DNA of 64,000 bases from NCBI GenBank assembly GCA_963735065.1, contig CAVTJL010000004.1, positions 1,736,001 through 1,800,000 on the forward strand, in the 5' to 3' direction. The notes under the pieces are model-generated. The model worked only from the letters and a program-made list of their open reading frames with translations. It made no database searches and had not been told where the DNA came from. This DNA comes from CAVTJL01 sp963735065 (lineage in GTDB: Bacteria > Pseudomonadota > Alphaproteobacteria > Geminicoccales > Geminicoccaceae). Positions within the stretch are counted from its first letter, which is position 1, and every line of letters begins with the position of its first letter. Shown here in pieces: positions 53,193 to 62,034 of this stretch. The position numbers and the translations under genes were made by a program.

Positions 53193-54179
53193 TCAGCTAT
53201 GCCCGGCCTCGGCCTCCGCCGCCTGGAGCAGGCCGCGGATGTAGCCATAGACGAAGGCGAAGGCCACGCCCTCGCCGTTCGGGCCGCTGAGCTCGGGCAC
53301 GTGGTCGGGCATCAGCATGTAGGGATAGCCGACCTCGCGGTAGACCTTGAGGCTGGCCCACATGTCCATGTCGCCCTCCTCGGGGAAGGTCTCCATGAAG
53401 TCGAGCTTGCGGCCGCGGATGTTGCGGAAGTGGACGTTGAAGAGCTTGCCCCGCTCCCCGAACCAGCGGATGACGTCCGATATCTCCCGGCCCGGGTCGT
53501 CCAGCATCTCGCCCACCGTGCCCTGGCAGAAATTGAGGCCGTGCCAGGGATTCTCGCGCAGCTGGACGAACTTCTTCAGCCCGTCGACGGTGCCCAGAAC
53601 CCGCGTGACGCCCTTGTAGCCGGGCGGCGTGTAGGGGTCGTGCGGGTGGCAGGCGAGCCGCACCTTGCTCTCCTCGGCCACGGGCACGACGCGCTCGAGG
53701 AAATAGTCGATGCGCTCCCAGTTGGTGTCGGGGTCGAGCACGCCGGCGAGACCGGGCGGCGCGTCTTGTTGCGTCAGGGCCCAGCGGAAGCTCGCGTTGC
53801 GCGAGCCGCCGCGGCCCGGCTCCTTGGGCGTGCGCGGGATGCCGATGATGTTGAGGTTGTACTTGGCGGCAGGGATGCCGGCGCGGCCGAGATTGCGGAT
53901 GAGCTCGCAGATGCTGTCGATCTGGCGGTCGCGATCCGGGCCGGCCAGGAGGATGTCGGGGCTCTGGCTCTCCTCGATCGGCCGGCTGCCGAGCGGCAGC
54001 TGAACCATGTCGAGGCTGAGCCCGTAGCCTTCGAGCTTCGCCTTGTGGCGCTCCAGGGTCTCGAGTGTCCAGTCGTGGGGATTGCCTGGTGGGTCGGCGC
54101 AGACATGCGTCACGCCCAACTGTGCCCAGACCTCGAGATCACTGTCATCCCGAGCCCTTACCTGCGTGCCAAGATGCAA
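53193..54179 (-). CDS. Mannonate-dehydratase-like protein (UxuA family)
   Basis: A 328-residue TIM-barrel metal enzyme. UxuA-type landmarks are CHPHDPYTPPGYKG (metal His), LNFCQGTVGEM (Cys), FNVHFRNIRG (His) and MLMPDHVPELSG (Asp/His near the C-terminus). Mannonate dehydratase removes water from D-mannonate in glucuronate breakdown. This protein is shorter than Escherichia coli UxuA (~394), so it may act on a related aldonate. It begins four bases after the GntR gene stop, indicating one transcript with its regulator. Confidence 0.82.
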   Translation of the reverse strand: MHLGTQVRARDDSDLEVWAQLGVTHVCADPPGNPHDWTLETLERHKAKLEGYGLSLDMVQLPLGSRPIEESQSPDILLAGPDRDRQIDSICELIRNLGRAGIPAAKYNLNIIGIPRTPKEPGRGGSRNASFRWALTQQDAPPGLAGVLDPDTNWERIDYFLERVVPVAEESKVRLACHPHDPYTPPGYKGVTRVLGTVDGLKKFVQLRENPWHGLNFCQGTVGEMLDDPGREISDVIRWFGERGKLFNVHFRNIRGRKLDFMETFPEEGDMDMWASLKVYREVGYPYMLMPDHVPELSGPNGEGVAFAFVYGYIRGLLQAAEAEAGHS

Positions 54180-54183
54180 GCCC

Positions 54184-54942
54184 TTACCCTCCGTCGCCGT
54201 CGAAGACGCGCCGGCGCGCGTTCTCGATATGCTCAGTCATCAGCCTTTCGGCCGCCGCCGCGTCGCGCAGGCGGATGGCCTCGACCACCCCGCGATGCTC
54301 GTCCTGGATCAGTTGCTGTCGCGCCCTCGGGCGGCGCAGGCTCAGATTGCGCGCCACGTTCATCGCGGTACGGATCTGGCTCTCCAGCATGGCCAGCGTC
54401 GCGGCGAAGAAGTGATTGCGCGCGGCACTCGCCACCGCGAGATGGAGGCGGTAGTCCGCATCCACGCCCAACTCCGGCGTGCCCACGACCTGGTCCAGGG
54501 ACGTCAGTGCATCCTCGATCGGCAAGAGCGAGGCATGGTCGTGCCGCTCCGCCGCGAGCGCTGCCGCGCGGCCCTCGAAGGCGGCGCGGAACTCGAAGCA
54601 GCGCTGGATGTCCGCGACGCTGCCCACCGGCGCGAAGCTCAGCACCGCCTGGTCGGGTCGGCGCCGGACATAGGAGCCGGAGCCCTGCCGTGAATGAATG
54701 AGGCCGTGATCGCGCAGCCGCGCCAGGGCCTCGCGGACGACGGGCCGCGATACCGCGAAGCGGCTGGCCAGCGTCGCCTCGCTCGGCAGCCGGCTCTCCG
54801 GCGGGAACTCACCCGCAGCGATGCGCTCGAAGATCTGGCTGTAGAGGCGATCACCGAGCTTCTCCTCGCCCGGCTCGCGTGTCGCCCCGCGGCGGGTGCG
54901 CAAGCCAGACAGGGGCCTCGTGATGGCGATCGGCTCGTTCAT
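54184..54942 (-). CDS. GntR-family regulator with FCD effector domain
   Basis: 252 residues: winged helix-turn-helix (LPSEATLASRFAVSRPVVREALARLRDHGLI, residues ~53-83) and an all-helical FCD domain (metal/ligand-binding His/Asp in VDADYRLHLAVASAARNHFF and ALREAIRLRD-like segments). FadR-type FCD regulators commonly repress uronate and aldonate genes (UxuR, ExuR, DgoR). It is divergent from the importer operon and cotranscribed with the UxuA-like gene. Confidence 0.9.
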   Translation of the reverse strand: MNEPIAITRPLSGLRTRRGATREPGEEKLGDRLYSQIFERIAAGEFPPESRLPSEATLASRFAVSRPVVREALARLRDHGLIHSRQGSGSYVRRRPDQAVLSFAPVGSVADIQRCFEFRAAFEGRAAALAAERHDHASLLPIEDALTSLDQVVGTPELGVDADYRLHLAVASAARNHFFAATLAMLESQIRTAMNVARNLSLRRPRARQQLIQDEHRGVVEAIRLRDAAAAERLMTEHIENARRRVFDGDGG

Positions 54943-54999
54943 CGGGCGCGACTCTCCTCCGGAGGCCGAGAATAGACAAGGTCCGACAGCTCCGCAATA

Positions 55000-55037
55000 T
55001 GTATGACAAATCTTTGCAGGCCGCTTGAATGATCAAG
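55000..55037. promoter_or_regulatory. Candidate GntR operators in the divergent gap
   Basis: Two short inverted repeats: TGT-ATG-ACA at 55000-55008, resembling the GT-N3-AC core of FadR-type sites, and CTTGA-ATGA-TCAAG at 55024-55037. They lie 58-95 bases upstream of the GntR start and 85-122 bases upstream of the importer gene. This is weak evidence by itself. Confidence 0.3.
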
Positions 55038-55121
55038 ATTTAAGGAGAATCTGTTTGACAAGGTGAGCCCTGCTAAGGATGGTCCAAGCGTTGGCGATGA
55101 GGCAAAGGGAGGCCCTAAATA

Positions 55122-57056
55122 ATGTCCTTGTCCGGCTCGGTTGGTCGTCGCGACTTTCTCATGCTTACGGCTGCGACCGTCATCGCCAGCGGGGCATCCC
55201 CAGCCTTCGCCCAGGACGCCAAGGAGGCGCCCGACCTGGCCGATCTCGTGAAGAGCGGCAAGCTGCCGCCGGTCGCGGACCGGCTGCCCGCCCAGCCCCT
55301 GGTCGTCGAGAAGATCGATGCCGTGGGTGTCTATGGCGGCGAGCTGCGGCGCGCGCTGCGGGGCGATGCCGATCACAACTCGATCCTGCGCATCGTGGGC
55401 AACCAGGGCCTCACGCGGTGGAGCCCGGATTTCACGCAGGTGCTCCCCAACGTCGCCCTGAGCTGGGACATCAGCCCCGACGCGACGGAATACACCTTCC
55501 ACCTCCGCAAGGGCATGAAGTGGTCCGACGGCCACCCGCTCACGGCGGACGATCTCGTCTTCTGGGTCGACGACCTCCTGCACGACAACGACTTCTATCC
55601 GGCCGCCCCCGAAGCCTACGTGATCAACGGCAAGCGCTGCACCATCAAGAAGGTCGACGACTACACGGTCACGTACGTCTTCGCGGGCTCGTACGGGCAC
55701 TTCAACGAGCACCTGGCGACACCGCTGGGCCAGCATCCGGTCCTCTACGCCAAGCACTACTGCAAGCAGTTCCATCCGAAATACAATCCCGACATCGGCA
55801 AGCTGCTCAAGCAGTACAACATGAGCTCGTGGACGGACCTGTTCCGCCTCAAGTGCGGCGACATCGAGACGCCGGCGCGCTGGGCCAATCTCGAGCGGCC
55901 GACGCTCGATCCTTGGCTCGTCGAGACGCCCTACAAGGGCGGCGTCACCGAGGTGGTCCTGAAGCGCAACCCCTTCTTCTGGCAGGTCGACAGCGAGGGC
56001 AAGCAGCTTCCCTACATCAACAAGATCAGGAACAAGGTCATCTCGGACATCGAGACGATCATCCTGACCGCCGTCAAGGGCGACCTCGACCTGCAGATGC
56101 GGCACATCTACGACATCGGCAACAAGCCGGTCTTCGTGCAGCACATGAAGGAAGGACACTACGTCCTGCAGGAGCTCGTCTCGACCGACACCAACATGAT
56201 GGGCTTCTTCTTCAACCAGACCCACAAAGATCCCGAGATGCGTAAGCTGATGCGGGACAAGAACTTCCGCATCGCCCTCTCCCACGCGCTCAACCGGCCC
56301 GAGATGATCGACATCGTGTGGCTCGGCCAGGGCAAGCCCTGGCAGGTGGGGCCGCTGCCGCAGCATCGCCTCTACAACAAGCAGCTCGGCACGCAATATA
56401 TCGAGTACGATGTCGACAAGGCGAACGCCATTCTCGACAAGGCCGGCTACGACAAGCGCGACAGCAACAACTTCCGCCTCATGCCCAACGGGCAAAAGAT
56501 CTTCCTCAATGTCGACACGATGGTGCCGCAGAAGGAGATCAACGACGCGCTGGAGCTGGTGAAGGGCTACTGGGCGGACGTCGGGATCGACATGAACATC
56601 AACATGCTCGAGCGCTCGATCTTCTACAACCGCGCGCAGGTCAACGACTACACGATCGGCATGTACGGCCTGCCCGGCGGCCTCGACCCCGAGCTCGAGC
56701 CGCGCGTCTACGTCGCCGTTCACCAGCTCGACTCCCGGCAGAGCATCGAGTGGGCCAAGTGGTATGCCTCGGACGGCAAGCTGGGCGAGAAGCCGACGCC
56801 CAGCATGGTGAAGCGCATGGAACTCTTGAACAAGTGGAAGACCGTCGCCGACGAAAAAGAGGCGGACGCGATCTTCGAGCAGATCCTGCAGCTGGCGGCC
56901 GATGCCTTCGAGGTCATGGGCGTCACCATGCCGCCACACCTCTTCGGGGTGAAGAACGAGCACCTGAAGAACGTGATCTCGCCGATGACCCAGAGCTGGG
57001 CCTATGCGACGCCGGGCCCGGCCCTGCCGCAGCAGTTCTTCTACGACAATCTCTGA
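55122..57056 (+). CDS. Dpp-type ABC transporter substrate-binding protein
   Basis: A periplasmic binding protein of family 5 (644 residues). A Tat signal is visible (VGRRDFLMLTAATVIASGAS, cut near AFAQD). The family 5 landmark is YTFHLRKGMKWSDGHPLTADD near residues 123-143. It is longer than peptide-binding homologues (~530), as is common for members that bind oligosaccharides or glycosides. The ATG at 55122 follows GGGAGG. It is the first gene of the importer operon, and a 10-bp hairpin separates it from the permease genes, which would favour extra synthesis of the binding protein. Confidence 0.9.
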   Translation: MSLSGSVGRRDFLMLTAATVIASGASPAFAQDAKEAPDLADLVKSGKLPPVADRLPAQPLVVEKIDAVGVYGGELRRALRGDADHNSILRIVGNQGLTRWSPDFTQVLPNVALSWDISPDATEYTFHLRKGMKWSDGHPLTADDLVFWVDDLLHDNDFYPAAPEAYVINGKRCTIKKVDDYTVTYVFAGSYGHFNEHLATPLGQHPVLYAKHYCKQFHPKYNPDIGKLLKQYNMSSWTDLFRLKCGDIETPARWANLERPTLDPWLVETPYKGGVTEVVLKRNPFFWQVDSEGKQLPYINKIRNKVISDIETIILTAVKGDLDLQMRHIYDIGNKPVFVQHMKEGHYVLQELVSTDTNMMGFFFNQTHKDPEMRKLMRDKNFRIALSHALNRPEMIDIVWLGQGKPWQVGPLPQHRLYNKQLGTQYIEYDVDKANAILDKAGYDKRDSNNFRLMPNGQKIFLNVDTMVPQKEINDALELVKGYWADVGIDMNINMLERSIFYNRAQVNDYTIGMYGLPGGLDPELEPRVYVAVHQLDSRQSIEWAKWYASDGKLGEKPTPSMVKRMELLNKWKTVADEKEADAIFEQILQLAADAFEVMGVTMPPHLFGVKNEHLKNVISPMTQSWAYATPGPALPQQFFYDNL

Positions 57057-57065
57057 GCAGGGACG

Positions 57066-57090
57066 GCCGGGCGGCCAGGTGCCGCCCGGC
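57066..57090 (+). promoter_or_regulatory. Intercistronic hairpin after the binding-protein gene
   Basis: GCCGGGCGGC-CAGGT-GCCGCCCGGC, a perfect 10-bp GC stem ten bases after the stop codon and 56 bases before the permease start. Such hairpins typically protect the upstream mRNA or partly end transcription, giving more binding protein than membrane parts. Confidence 0.65.
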
Positions 57091-57145
57091 AACGGCTCGG
57101 GAGCGCCCGGCCGGCTGATGTGACGATCGCTCGAGGGAAGCGCCA

Positions 57146-58132
57146 ATGCTGGGATTCATCGTTCGCCGCCTGCTCGCGATGATCCCCTACCTCTTTGCCC
57201 TCTCGATCGTCATTTTCGTCCTGATCGAGCTGCCGCCGGGCGACTTCGCCACGACCTACGCGGCACAGCTCAGCGCCTCCGGCGAGACGGTGGACGCGGC
57301 GACGATCGAGAACCTGCGCCACCGCTTCGGCCTCGACCAGCCCGTCTATGTCCAGTACTGGCGCTGGATCTCCGGCGTCATGCGCGGCGACTTCGGCTAT
57401 TCCTTCCAGTGGCAGGAGCCGGTGAGCCAGCTCATCTGGGGCAATATGGGCCTCACGGTGCTGGTCACGCTCTCGACCCTCATGTTCACCTGGGCGATCG
57501 CCTTTCCCATAGGCGTCTACTCGGCCGTGCGAAAATACTCGGTCGGCGACATGGTCGCGACCTTCCTCGGCTATCTGGGCCTCGCCACGCCCAACTTCCT
57601 GATGGCGCTCATCCTCATGTATGTGGGCGTCGTCTATTTCGGCCAGGACGTGGGCGGGCTCTTCTCCCAGCAATATCAGGGAGCTCCCTGGAGCTGGGAC
57701 AAGTTCCTCGACCTTTTGGCCCATCTCTGGGTGCCCGTGGTCGTGCTGGGCACCTCCGGCACCGCCAGCCTGATCCGCATCATGCGCGCGAACCTGCTGG
57801 ACGAGCTCAACAAGCCCTATGTCACCACCGCCCGCGCCAAGGGCATGAGCGAGCTCGGCCTGCTGCTCAAATATCCCGTCCGACTGGCGCTCAATCCTTT
57901 CGTCAGCACCGTCGGCTGGGTGCTGCCCCACCTGATCTCGGGCCTCATCATCACGGCCGTGGTCTTGAACCTCCCGGTCGCCGGCCCGCTCTTCCTGCAA
58001 TCGCTCCTCTCGCAGGACATGTACCTTGCTGGCGCGTTCCTCCTTCTCCTCTGCCTCCTCACCATGATCGGCACGCTGATCTCGGACGTGCTCCTGGCCC
58101 TGCTCGATCCGCGTATCCGGTACGGCCGATGA
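57146..58132 (+). CDS. Dpp-type ABC transporter permease (DppB-like)
   Basis: A 328-residue permease with six membrane segments. The opening LGFIVRRLLAMIPYLFALSIVIFVLI is typical of DppB/OppB. The coupling motif YVTTARAKGMSELGLLLKYPVR (EAA-type loop) lies near residues 228-249. It overlaps the second permease (ATGA). Confidence 0.93.
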   Translation: MLGFIVRRLLAMIPYLFALSIVIFVLIELPPGDFATTYAAQLSASGETVDAATIENLRHRFGLDQPVYVQYWRWISGVMRGDFGYSFQWQEPVSQLIWGNMGLTVLVTLSTLMFTWAIAFPIGVYSAVRKYSVGDMVATFLGYLGLATPNFLMALILMYVGVVYFGQDVGGLFSQQYQGAPWSWDKFLDLLAHLWVPVVVLGTSGTASLIRIMRANLLDELNKPYVTTARAKGMSELGLLLKYPVRLALNPFVSTVGWVLPHLISGLIITAVVLNLPVAGPLFLQSLLSQDMYLAGAFLLLLCLLTMIGTLISDVLLALLDPRIRYGR

Positions 58133-59274
58133 GCGACGTCACCACCGTCACCGCGGAGGAGGCCGCAGCGCCGCCTCGCGACCGTCACTTCGAGGCCGCC
58201 TCGCAATGGCAGCTCATGTGGTGGCAGTTCCGCCGCCACCGTGTCGCCATGGTGGGCCTCGTCGTCACCCTGTTCATCTATCTGATCGCGATCTTCGCGG
58301 GCTTCCTCGCCCCTTTCGACCCGCTCGAGGCCAATCCGCGCACGGTCTACCATCCGCCACAGATCCTGCATTTCATCGACACGACCAAGGACGGCTGGAG
58401 CTTCCATCCCTTCGTCTACCGCTACAGGATGAAGCGCGACCCGGTCTCGCTTGCCGCCACCTACGTGCCGGACAAGGGCCACCGGGTCGACCTGCAGTTC
58501 TTCGGCAAGGGCGAGCCCTACCGGTTCTGGGGCCTGTTCCCGACGACGACGCACTTCCTGGTCCCGAAGAACCCGCGCGAGCGCTTCTTTCTCCTGGGCG
58601 CCGACCGGCTGGGGCGGGACATGCTGAGCCGGCTCATCTACGGAACGCGGATCTCGATGTCGATCGGCCTCGTCGGCGTGGGGCTCAGCCTCATCCTCGG
58701 CGTCGTCCTGGGCGGCATCTCGGGCTACTATGGCGGCTGGATCGACTATGTCATCCAGCGTGTCGTCGAGTTCATCCTCTCGCTACCGACCATCCCGATC
58801 TGGCTGGCCCTGGCGGCAGCCCTGCCCGCCGACTGGCCACCGCTTCTCAACTATTTCGCCATCACCATCATCCTGTCGCTCGTCGGCTGGACGCAGCTCG
58901 CCCGTGTCGTGCGCGGCAAGTTCTTGTCACTGCGCACCGAGGACTTCGTGATGGCGGCGCGGCTCGACGGGGCGGGCGAGATGCGGCTCATCTTCCGTCA
59001 TATGCTGCCCTCCTTCGCGAGCCACCTCATCGCCTCGGTGACGCTCGCCATCCCGCTCATGATCCTGGCCGAGACCGGCCTCAGCTTCCTCGGCCTCGGC
59101 CTCCAGCCGCCGACGATCAGCTGGGGCGTGCTCCTGAAGGAGGCGCAGAACATTCGCTCGATCGCCACGGCGCCATGGCTCTTCCTCCCGGGCATCGCCG
59201 TCATCGTGGCCGTTCTCGCCCTCAACTTCCTGGGCGATGGTCTCCGGGACGCAGCCGACCCCTATGAGCACTGA
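58129..59274 (+). CDS. Dpp-type ABC transporter permease (DppC-like)
   Basis: A 381-residue permease, longer than typical DppC (~300) because of an insert of ~90 residues between the first membrane helix (~35-58) and the core. The insert includes HPPQILHFIDTTKDGWSFHPF and probably faces the periplasm. The core has GADRLGRDMLSRLIYGTR and the EAA loop DFVMAARLDGAGEMRLIFRHMLP. The start is ATG 58129, overlapping the DppB stop. Such inserts occur in sugar-type members of the family. Confidence 0.93.
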   Translation: MSDVTTVTAEEAAAPPRDRHFEAASQWQLMWWQFRRHRVAMVGLVVTLFIYLIAIFAGFLAPFDPLEANPRTVYHPPQILHFIDTTKDGWSFHPFVYRYRMKRDPVSLAATYVPDKGHRVDLQFFGKGEPYRFWGLFPTTTHFLVPKNPRERFFLLGADRLGRDMLSRLIYGTRISMSIGLVGVGLSLILGVVLGGISGYYGGWIDYVIQRVVEFILSLPTIPIWLALAAALPADWPPLLNYFAITIILSLVGWTQLARVVRGKFLSLRTEDFVMAARLDGAGEMRLIFRHMLPSFASHLIASVTLAIPLMILAETGLSFLGLGLQPPTISWGVLLKEAQNIRSIATAPWLFLPGIAVIVAVLALNFLGDGLRDAADPYEH

Positions 59275-61066
59275 GCCCAGGATGGCCGCCGCGGTGTCCA
59301 GCCTTGCCGAGCCCGTCGTCATCGACCGCCCGGCCGAGGCCGATGTGGTGCTCGAGGTCCAGGGCCTGCGCACCTGGTTCCAGCTGCGCCACGCGATGCT
59401 CAAGGCCGTGGACGACGTCAGCTTCTCGCTCACCCGCGGCAAGACGCTCTGCGTCGTCGGCGAGAGCGGCAGCGGCAAGAGCATCACCGCACGCTCGATC
59501 CTCCAGATCGTCGACCCGCCGGGCAGGATCATCGAGGGCCGCATCCTTCTCCACCGCCACCGCACCGCTAAGGGCAGTGGCGAGGAGGAGACGATCGACC
59601 TGGCAGCACTGCACCCGCGCTCGCGCGCCATCCGGGCGATCCGTGGCCGCGACATCGCGATGATCTTCCAGGAGCCGATGAGCTCGCTCTCGCCCGTGCA
59701 CACCATCGGCAACCAGGTGGCCGAGGCGATCCGCCTGCACGAGCCGATGAGCCGCAGGCAGGCGCGCGAGCGCACCGTCGAGCTTCTGCGCCAGGTGGAG
59801 ATCCCGCGCCCGGAGCAGGCGATCGACCGCTATCCCTTCGAGTATTCGGGCGGCATGCGCCAGCGGGCGGTGATCGCCATGGCGCTGGCCTGCAACCCGA
59901 CCGTCCTGATCGCCGACGAGCCGACGACAGCGCTCGACGTCACGACCCAGGCGGAGATCCTCGATCTCATCAAGCGGCTGCAGGCCCAGTACGGCATGGC
60001 CGTCATGTTCATCACCCATGACATGGGCGTGGTGGCCGAGATCGCGGATGAGATCGTCGTGATGCGCTACGGCAAGCTGGTCGAGCGGGGCGACGTCCAC
60101 ACCATCTTCGCGCGCCCGCAGCATCCCTATACGAAGATGCTGCTCCAGGCCGTGGTCGAGCTCGACAAGCCCTCCGTGCGCCGCCTTGCGATGCGCGAGC
60201 GGCGCCCGCTCGGGCCGCCCATTCTCGAGCTCGAGAAGCTGAGAATGGAGTTCCACAGCAAGAGCGGCAGCTGGCTCAGGCGACGCAAGGACACGCTGGC
60301 GGCCGTGGCGGACGTCGATCTCACCCTCAAGGAGGGCGAGAACCTGGGCATCGTCGGGGAGAGCGGCTCGGGCAAGACGACGCTCGGCCGCTGCCTGCTC
60401 CGCGTCTACGACGCGTCCGGCGGCCGGATGCTCTACCAGGCGGCCGACGGCCGCGAGCACGACCTCGCGACGGCGGAGGGCGGCGAGCTCAAGATCATGC
60501 GCCGCGAGCTGCGCATGATCTTCCAGGACCCCTTCGCCTCGCTCAATCCCCGCATGACGGTGGGCCAGATCGTGGGCGAGCCGCTGCTCGTCAACGGCAT
60601 CGCCAAAGGCGACGCGCTGCGCGAGCGGGTGAAGGAGCTCTTGAAGCTCGTGGACCTCCCGCCCTCGGCGGTCGAGCGCTATCCCCACGCCTTCTCGGGC
60701 GGCCAGCGCCAGCGCATCAGCGTGGCCCGGGCCATCGCCCTCGAGCCCCGGATCGTCGTCGCCGACGAGGCGACCTCGGCCCTGGACGTCAGCCTCAGGA
60801 CCCAGGTCCTGGACCTCCTGCTCGACCTCCAGGAGCGGCTCGGCCTCAGCTTCATCTTCATCAGCCACGACATCGCGGTGATCCGCTACTTCTGCGACCG
60901 CATCGCCGTCATGTACCGTGGCCGCATCGTCGAGCAGGGCGAGACGGAAGACGTGTGCACCAACCCGCAGCATCCCTACACCCAGGCCCTGCTCTCGGCC
61001 GTGCCCCGGCCCGACCCGAGCCAACGCGGCGCCCGCCGCCGCCACCGCTATCAGGATCCGTCATGA
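59264..61066 (+). CDS. Fused Dpp-type ABC ATPase (DppD-DppF in one chain)
   Basis: 600 residues with two complete ATPase domains. Domain 1: Walker A GESGSGKSI, Q-loop FQEPMSSLSP, signature YSGGMRQR, Walker B VLIADEPTTALD. Domain 2: Walker A GESGSGKTT, Q-loop FQDPFASLNP, signature FSGGQRQR, Walker B IVVADEATSALD. Each is followed by the oligopeptide-type tail HPYT(K/Q)xLL. The start ATG 59264 overlaps the DppC stop by 11 bases. One chain replaces the usual separate D and F subunits. Confidence 0.93.
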   Translation: MSTEPRMAAAVSSLAEPVVIDRPAEADVVLEVQGLRTWFQLRHAMLKAVDDVSFSLTRGKTLCVVGESGSGKSITARSILQIVDPPGRIIEGRILLHRHRTAKGSGEEETIDLAALHPRSRAIRAIRGRDIAMIFQEPMSSLSPVHTIGNQVAEAIRLHEPMSRRQARERTVELLRQVEIPRPEQAIDRYPFEYSGGMRQRAVIAMALACNPTVLIADEPTTALDVTTQAEILDLIKRLQAQYGMAVMFITHDMGVVAEIADEIVVMRYGKLVERGDVHTIFARPQHPYTKMLLQAVVELDKPSVRRLAMRERRPLGPPILELEKLRMEFHSKSGSWLRRRKDTLAAVADVDLTLKEGENLGIVGESGSGKTTLGRCLLRVYDASGGRMLYQAADGREHDLATAEGGELKIMRRELRMIFQDPFASLNPRMTVGQIVGEPLLVNGIAKGDALRERVKELLKLVDLPPSAVERYPHAFSGGQRQRISVARAIALEPRIVVADEATSALDVSLRTQVLDLLLDLQERLGLSFIFISHDIAVIRYFCDRIAVMYRGRIVEQGETEDVCTNPQHPYTQALLSAVPRPDPSQRGARRRHRYQDPS

Positions 61067-62025
61067 GCGCCGATCTCGTCCCAGCCGCCGTTCGCGCCCG
61101 TCTCGCCCCCGGCATGGCCGAGGCCATGGGCCATGAGCTGGCCGCAGCCCAGGGCAAGCCCCCGCCCCGCGACCTCGCCGAGCAGCGCGCCCGCGGCCTC
61201 GCCGCCGCGGCCTTCTGGAGCCGGGAGCTGCAGCCCGTCGCCGCCATCGAGGATCACAAGGCCCCGGGGCCCGCGGGCGAGGTCCCGGTGCGCCTCTTCC
61301 GGCCGCATGCCGACAAGGACGGCCCGACGCCCGTGCTGCTCTACATCCATGGCGGCGGCTGGGCGCAGGGCAGCGTTCTCCAGAACGAGCCCGCGATCCA
61401 TGCGCTTGCGAGCGGTAGCGGCTGGTGCGTTGCCGCCCTCTCCTATCGGCTGGCGCCCGAGAATCCCTATCCGGCCGGTCTCGAGGACTGTCTGGCCGTG
61501 GCTGCCTGGCTGCGCACGGCGGGGCCGGGGCTCGGCCTCGACCCCGCGCGGATCGCGCTGGGCGGCGCCTCGGCCGGTGCCAACCTGGCGCTGGCCGCTG
61601 GCCTCGCGCTTCGCGACCGCGGCGAGGACGCCTCGGCCCTTCTCCTCTTCTACGGCATCTACGGCCACGACCTCGACACGCCGTCCTACCGCGAGTTCGG
61701 CGACGGCAGCTTCGGCCTCTCCCTCGCCTCGATGGCTCAGTATTTCGACTGGTACGACCCGACCGGCCGGCGCAACAGCGACCCGCTGATCTCGCCCCTG
61801 CTGGGCGACCTCCGAGGCCTGCCGCGCAGCTTCCTCGCCGCCGCCGAGCTCGACGTCCTGCGGGACGACACCCTCCGAATGCATGAGCGGCTCCTGGAGG
61901 CAGGCGTCCCCGCCGAGCTTCGTCAGGAGCAGGGCCTCGTCCATGGCTTCATCAACCGCGCCAGCGTGGTGCCGGCCGCCCGCGGGACGCTCGCCGCTGC
62001 CTGCGCCTTTCTCGAGCGCGGCTGA
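61063..62025 (+). CDS. Alpha/beta hydrolase (hormone-sensitive-lipase family)
   Basis: A 320-residue esterase. The oxyanion motif HGGGW is at residues 96-100; the nucleophile Ser170 is in GGASAGAN; the acid is Asp264 (AAELDVLRDD); and His294 is in GLVHGFI. It overlaps the ATPase stop (ATGA), so it belongs to the importer operon, where it may cut ester or acyl groups from the imported compound. There is no signal peptide, so it is probably cytosolic. Confidence 0.9.
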   Translation: MSADLVPAAVRARLAPGMAEAMGHELAAAQGKPPPRDLAEQRARGLAAAAFWSRELQPVAAIEDHKAPGPAGEVPVRLFRPHADKDGPTPVLLYIHGGGWAQGSVLQNEPAIHALASGSGWCVAALSYRLAPENPYPAGLEDCLAVAAWLRTAGPGLGLDPARIALGGASAGANLALAAGLALRDRGEDASALLLFYGIYGHDLDTPSYREFGDGSFGLSLASMAQYFDWYDPTGRRNSDPLISPLLGDLRGLPRSFLAAAELDVLRDDTLRMHERLLEAGVPAELRQEQGLVHGFINRASVVPAARGTLAAACAFLERG

Positions 62026-62034
62026 GCCCGCTGC

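Noticed and set aside
55055..55083. TTGACA as a sigma-70 -35 box for the importer operon
   Set aside because: No reasonable -10 hexamer occurs at 16-18 bases; the hexamer alone is not enough.
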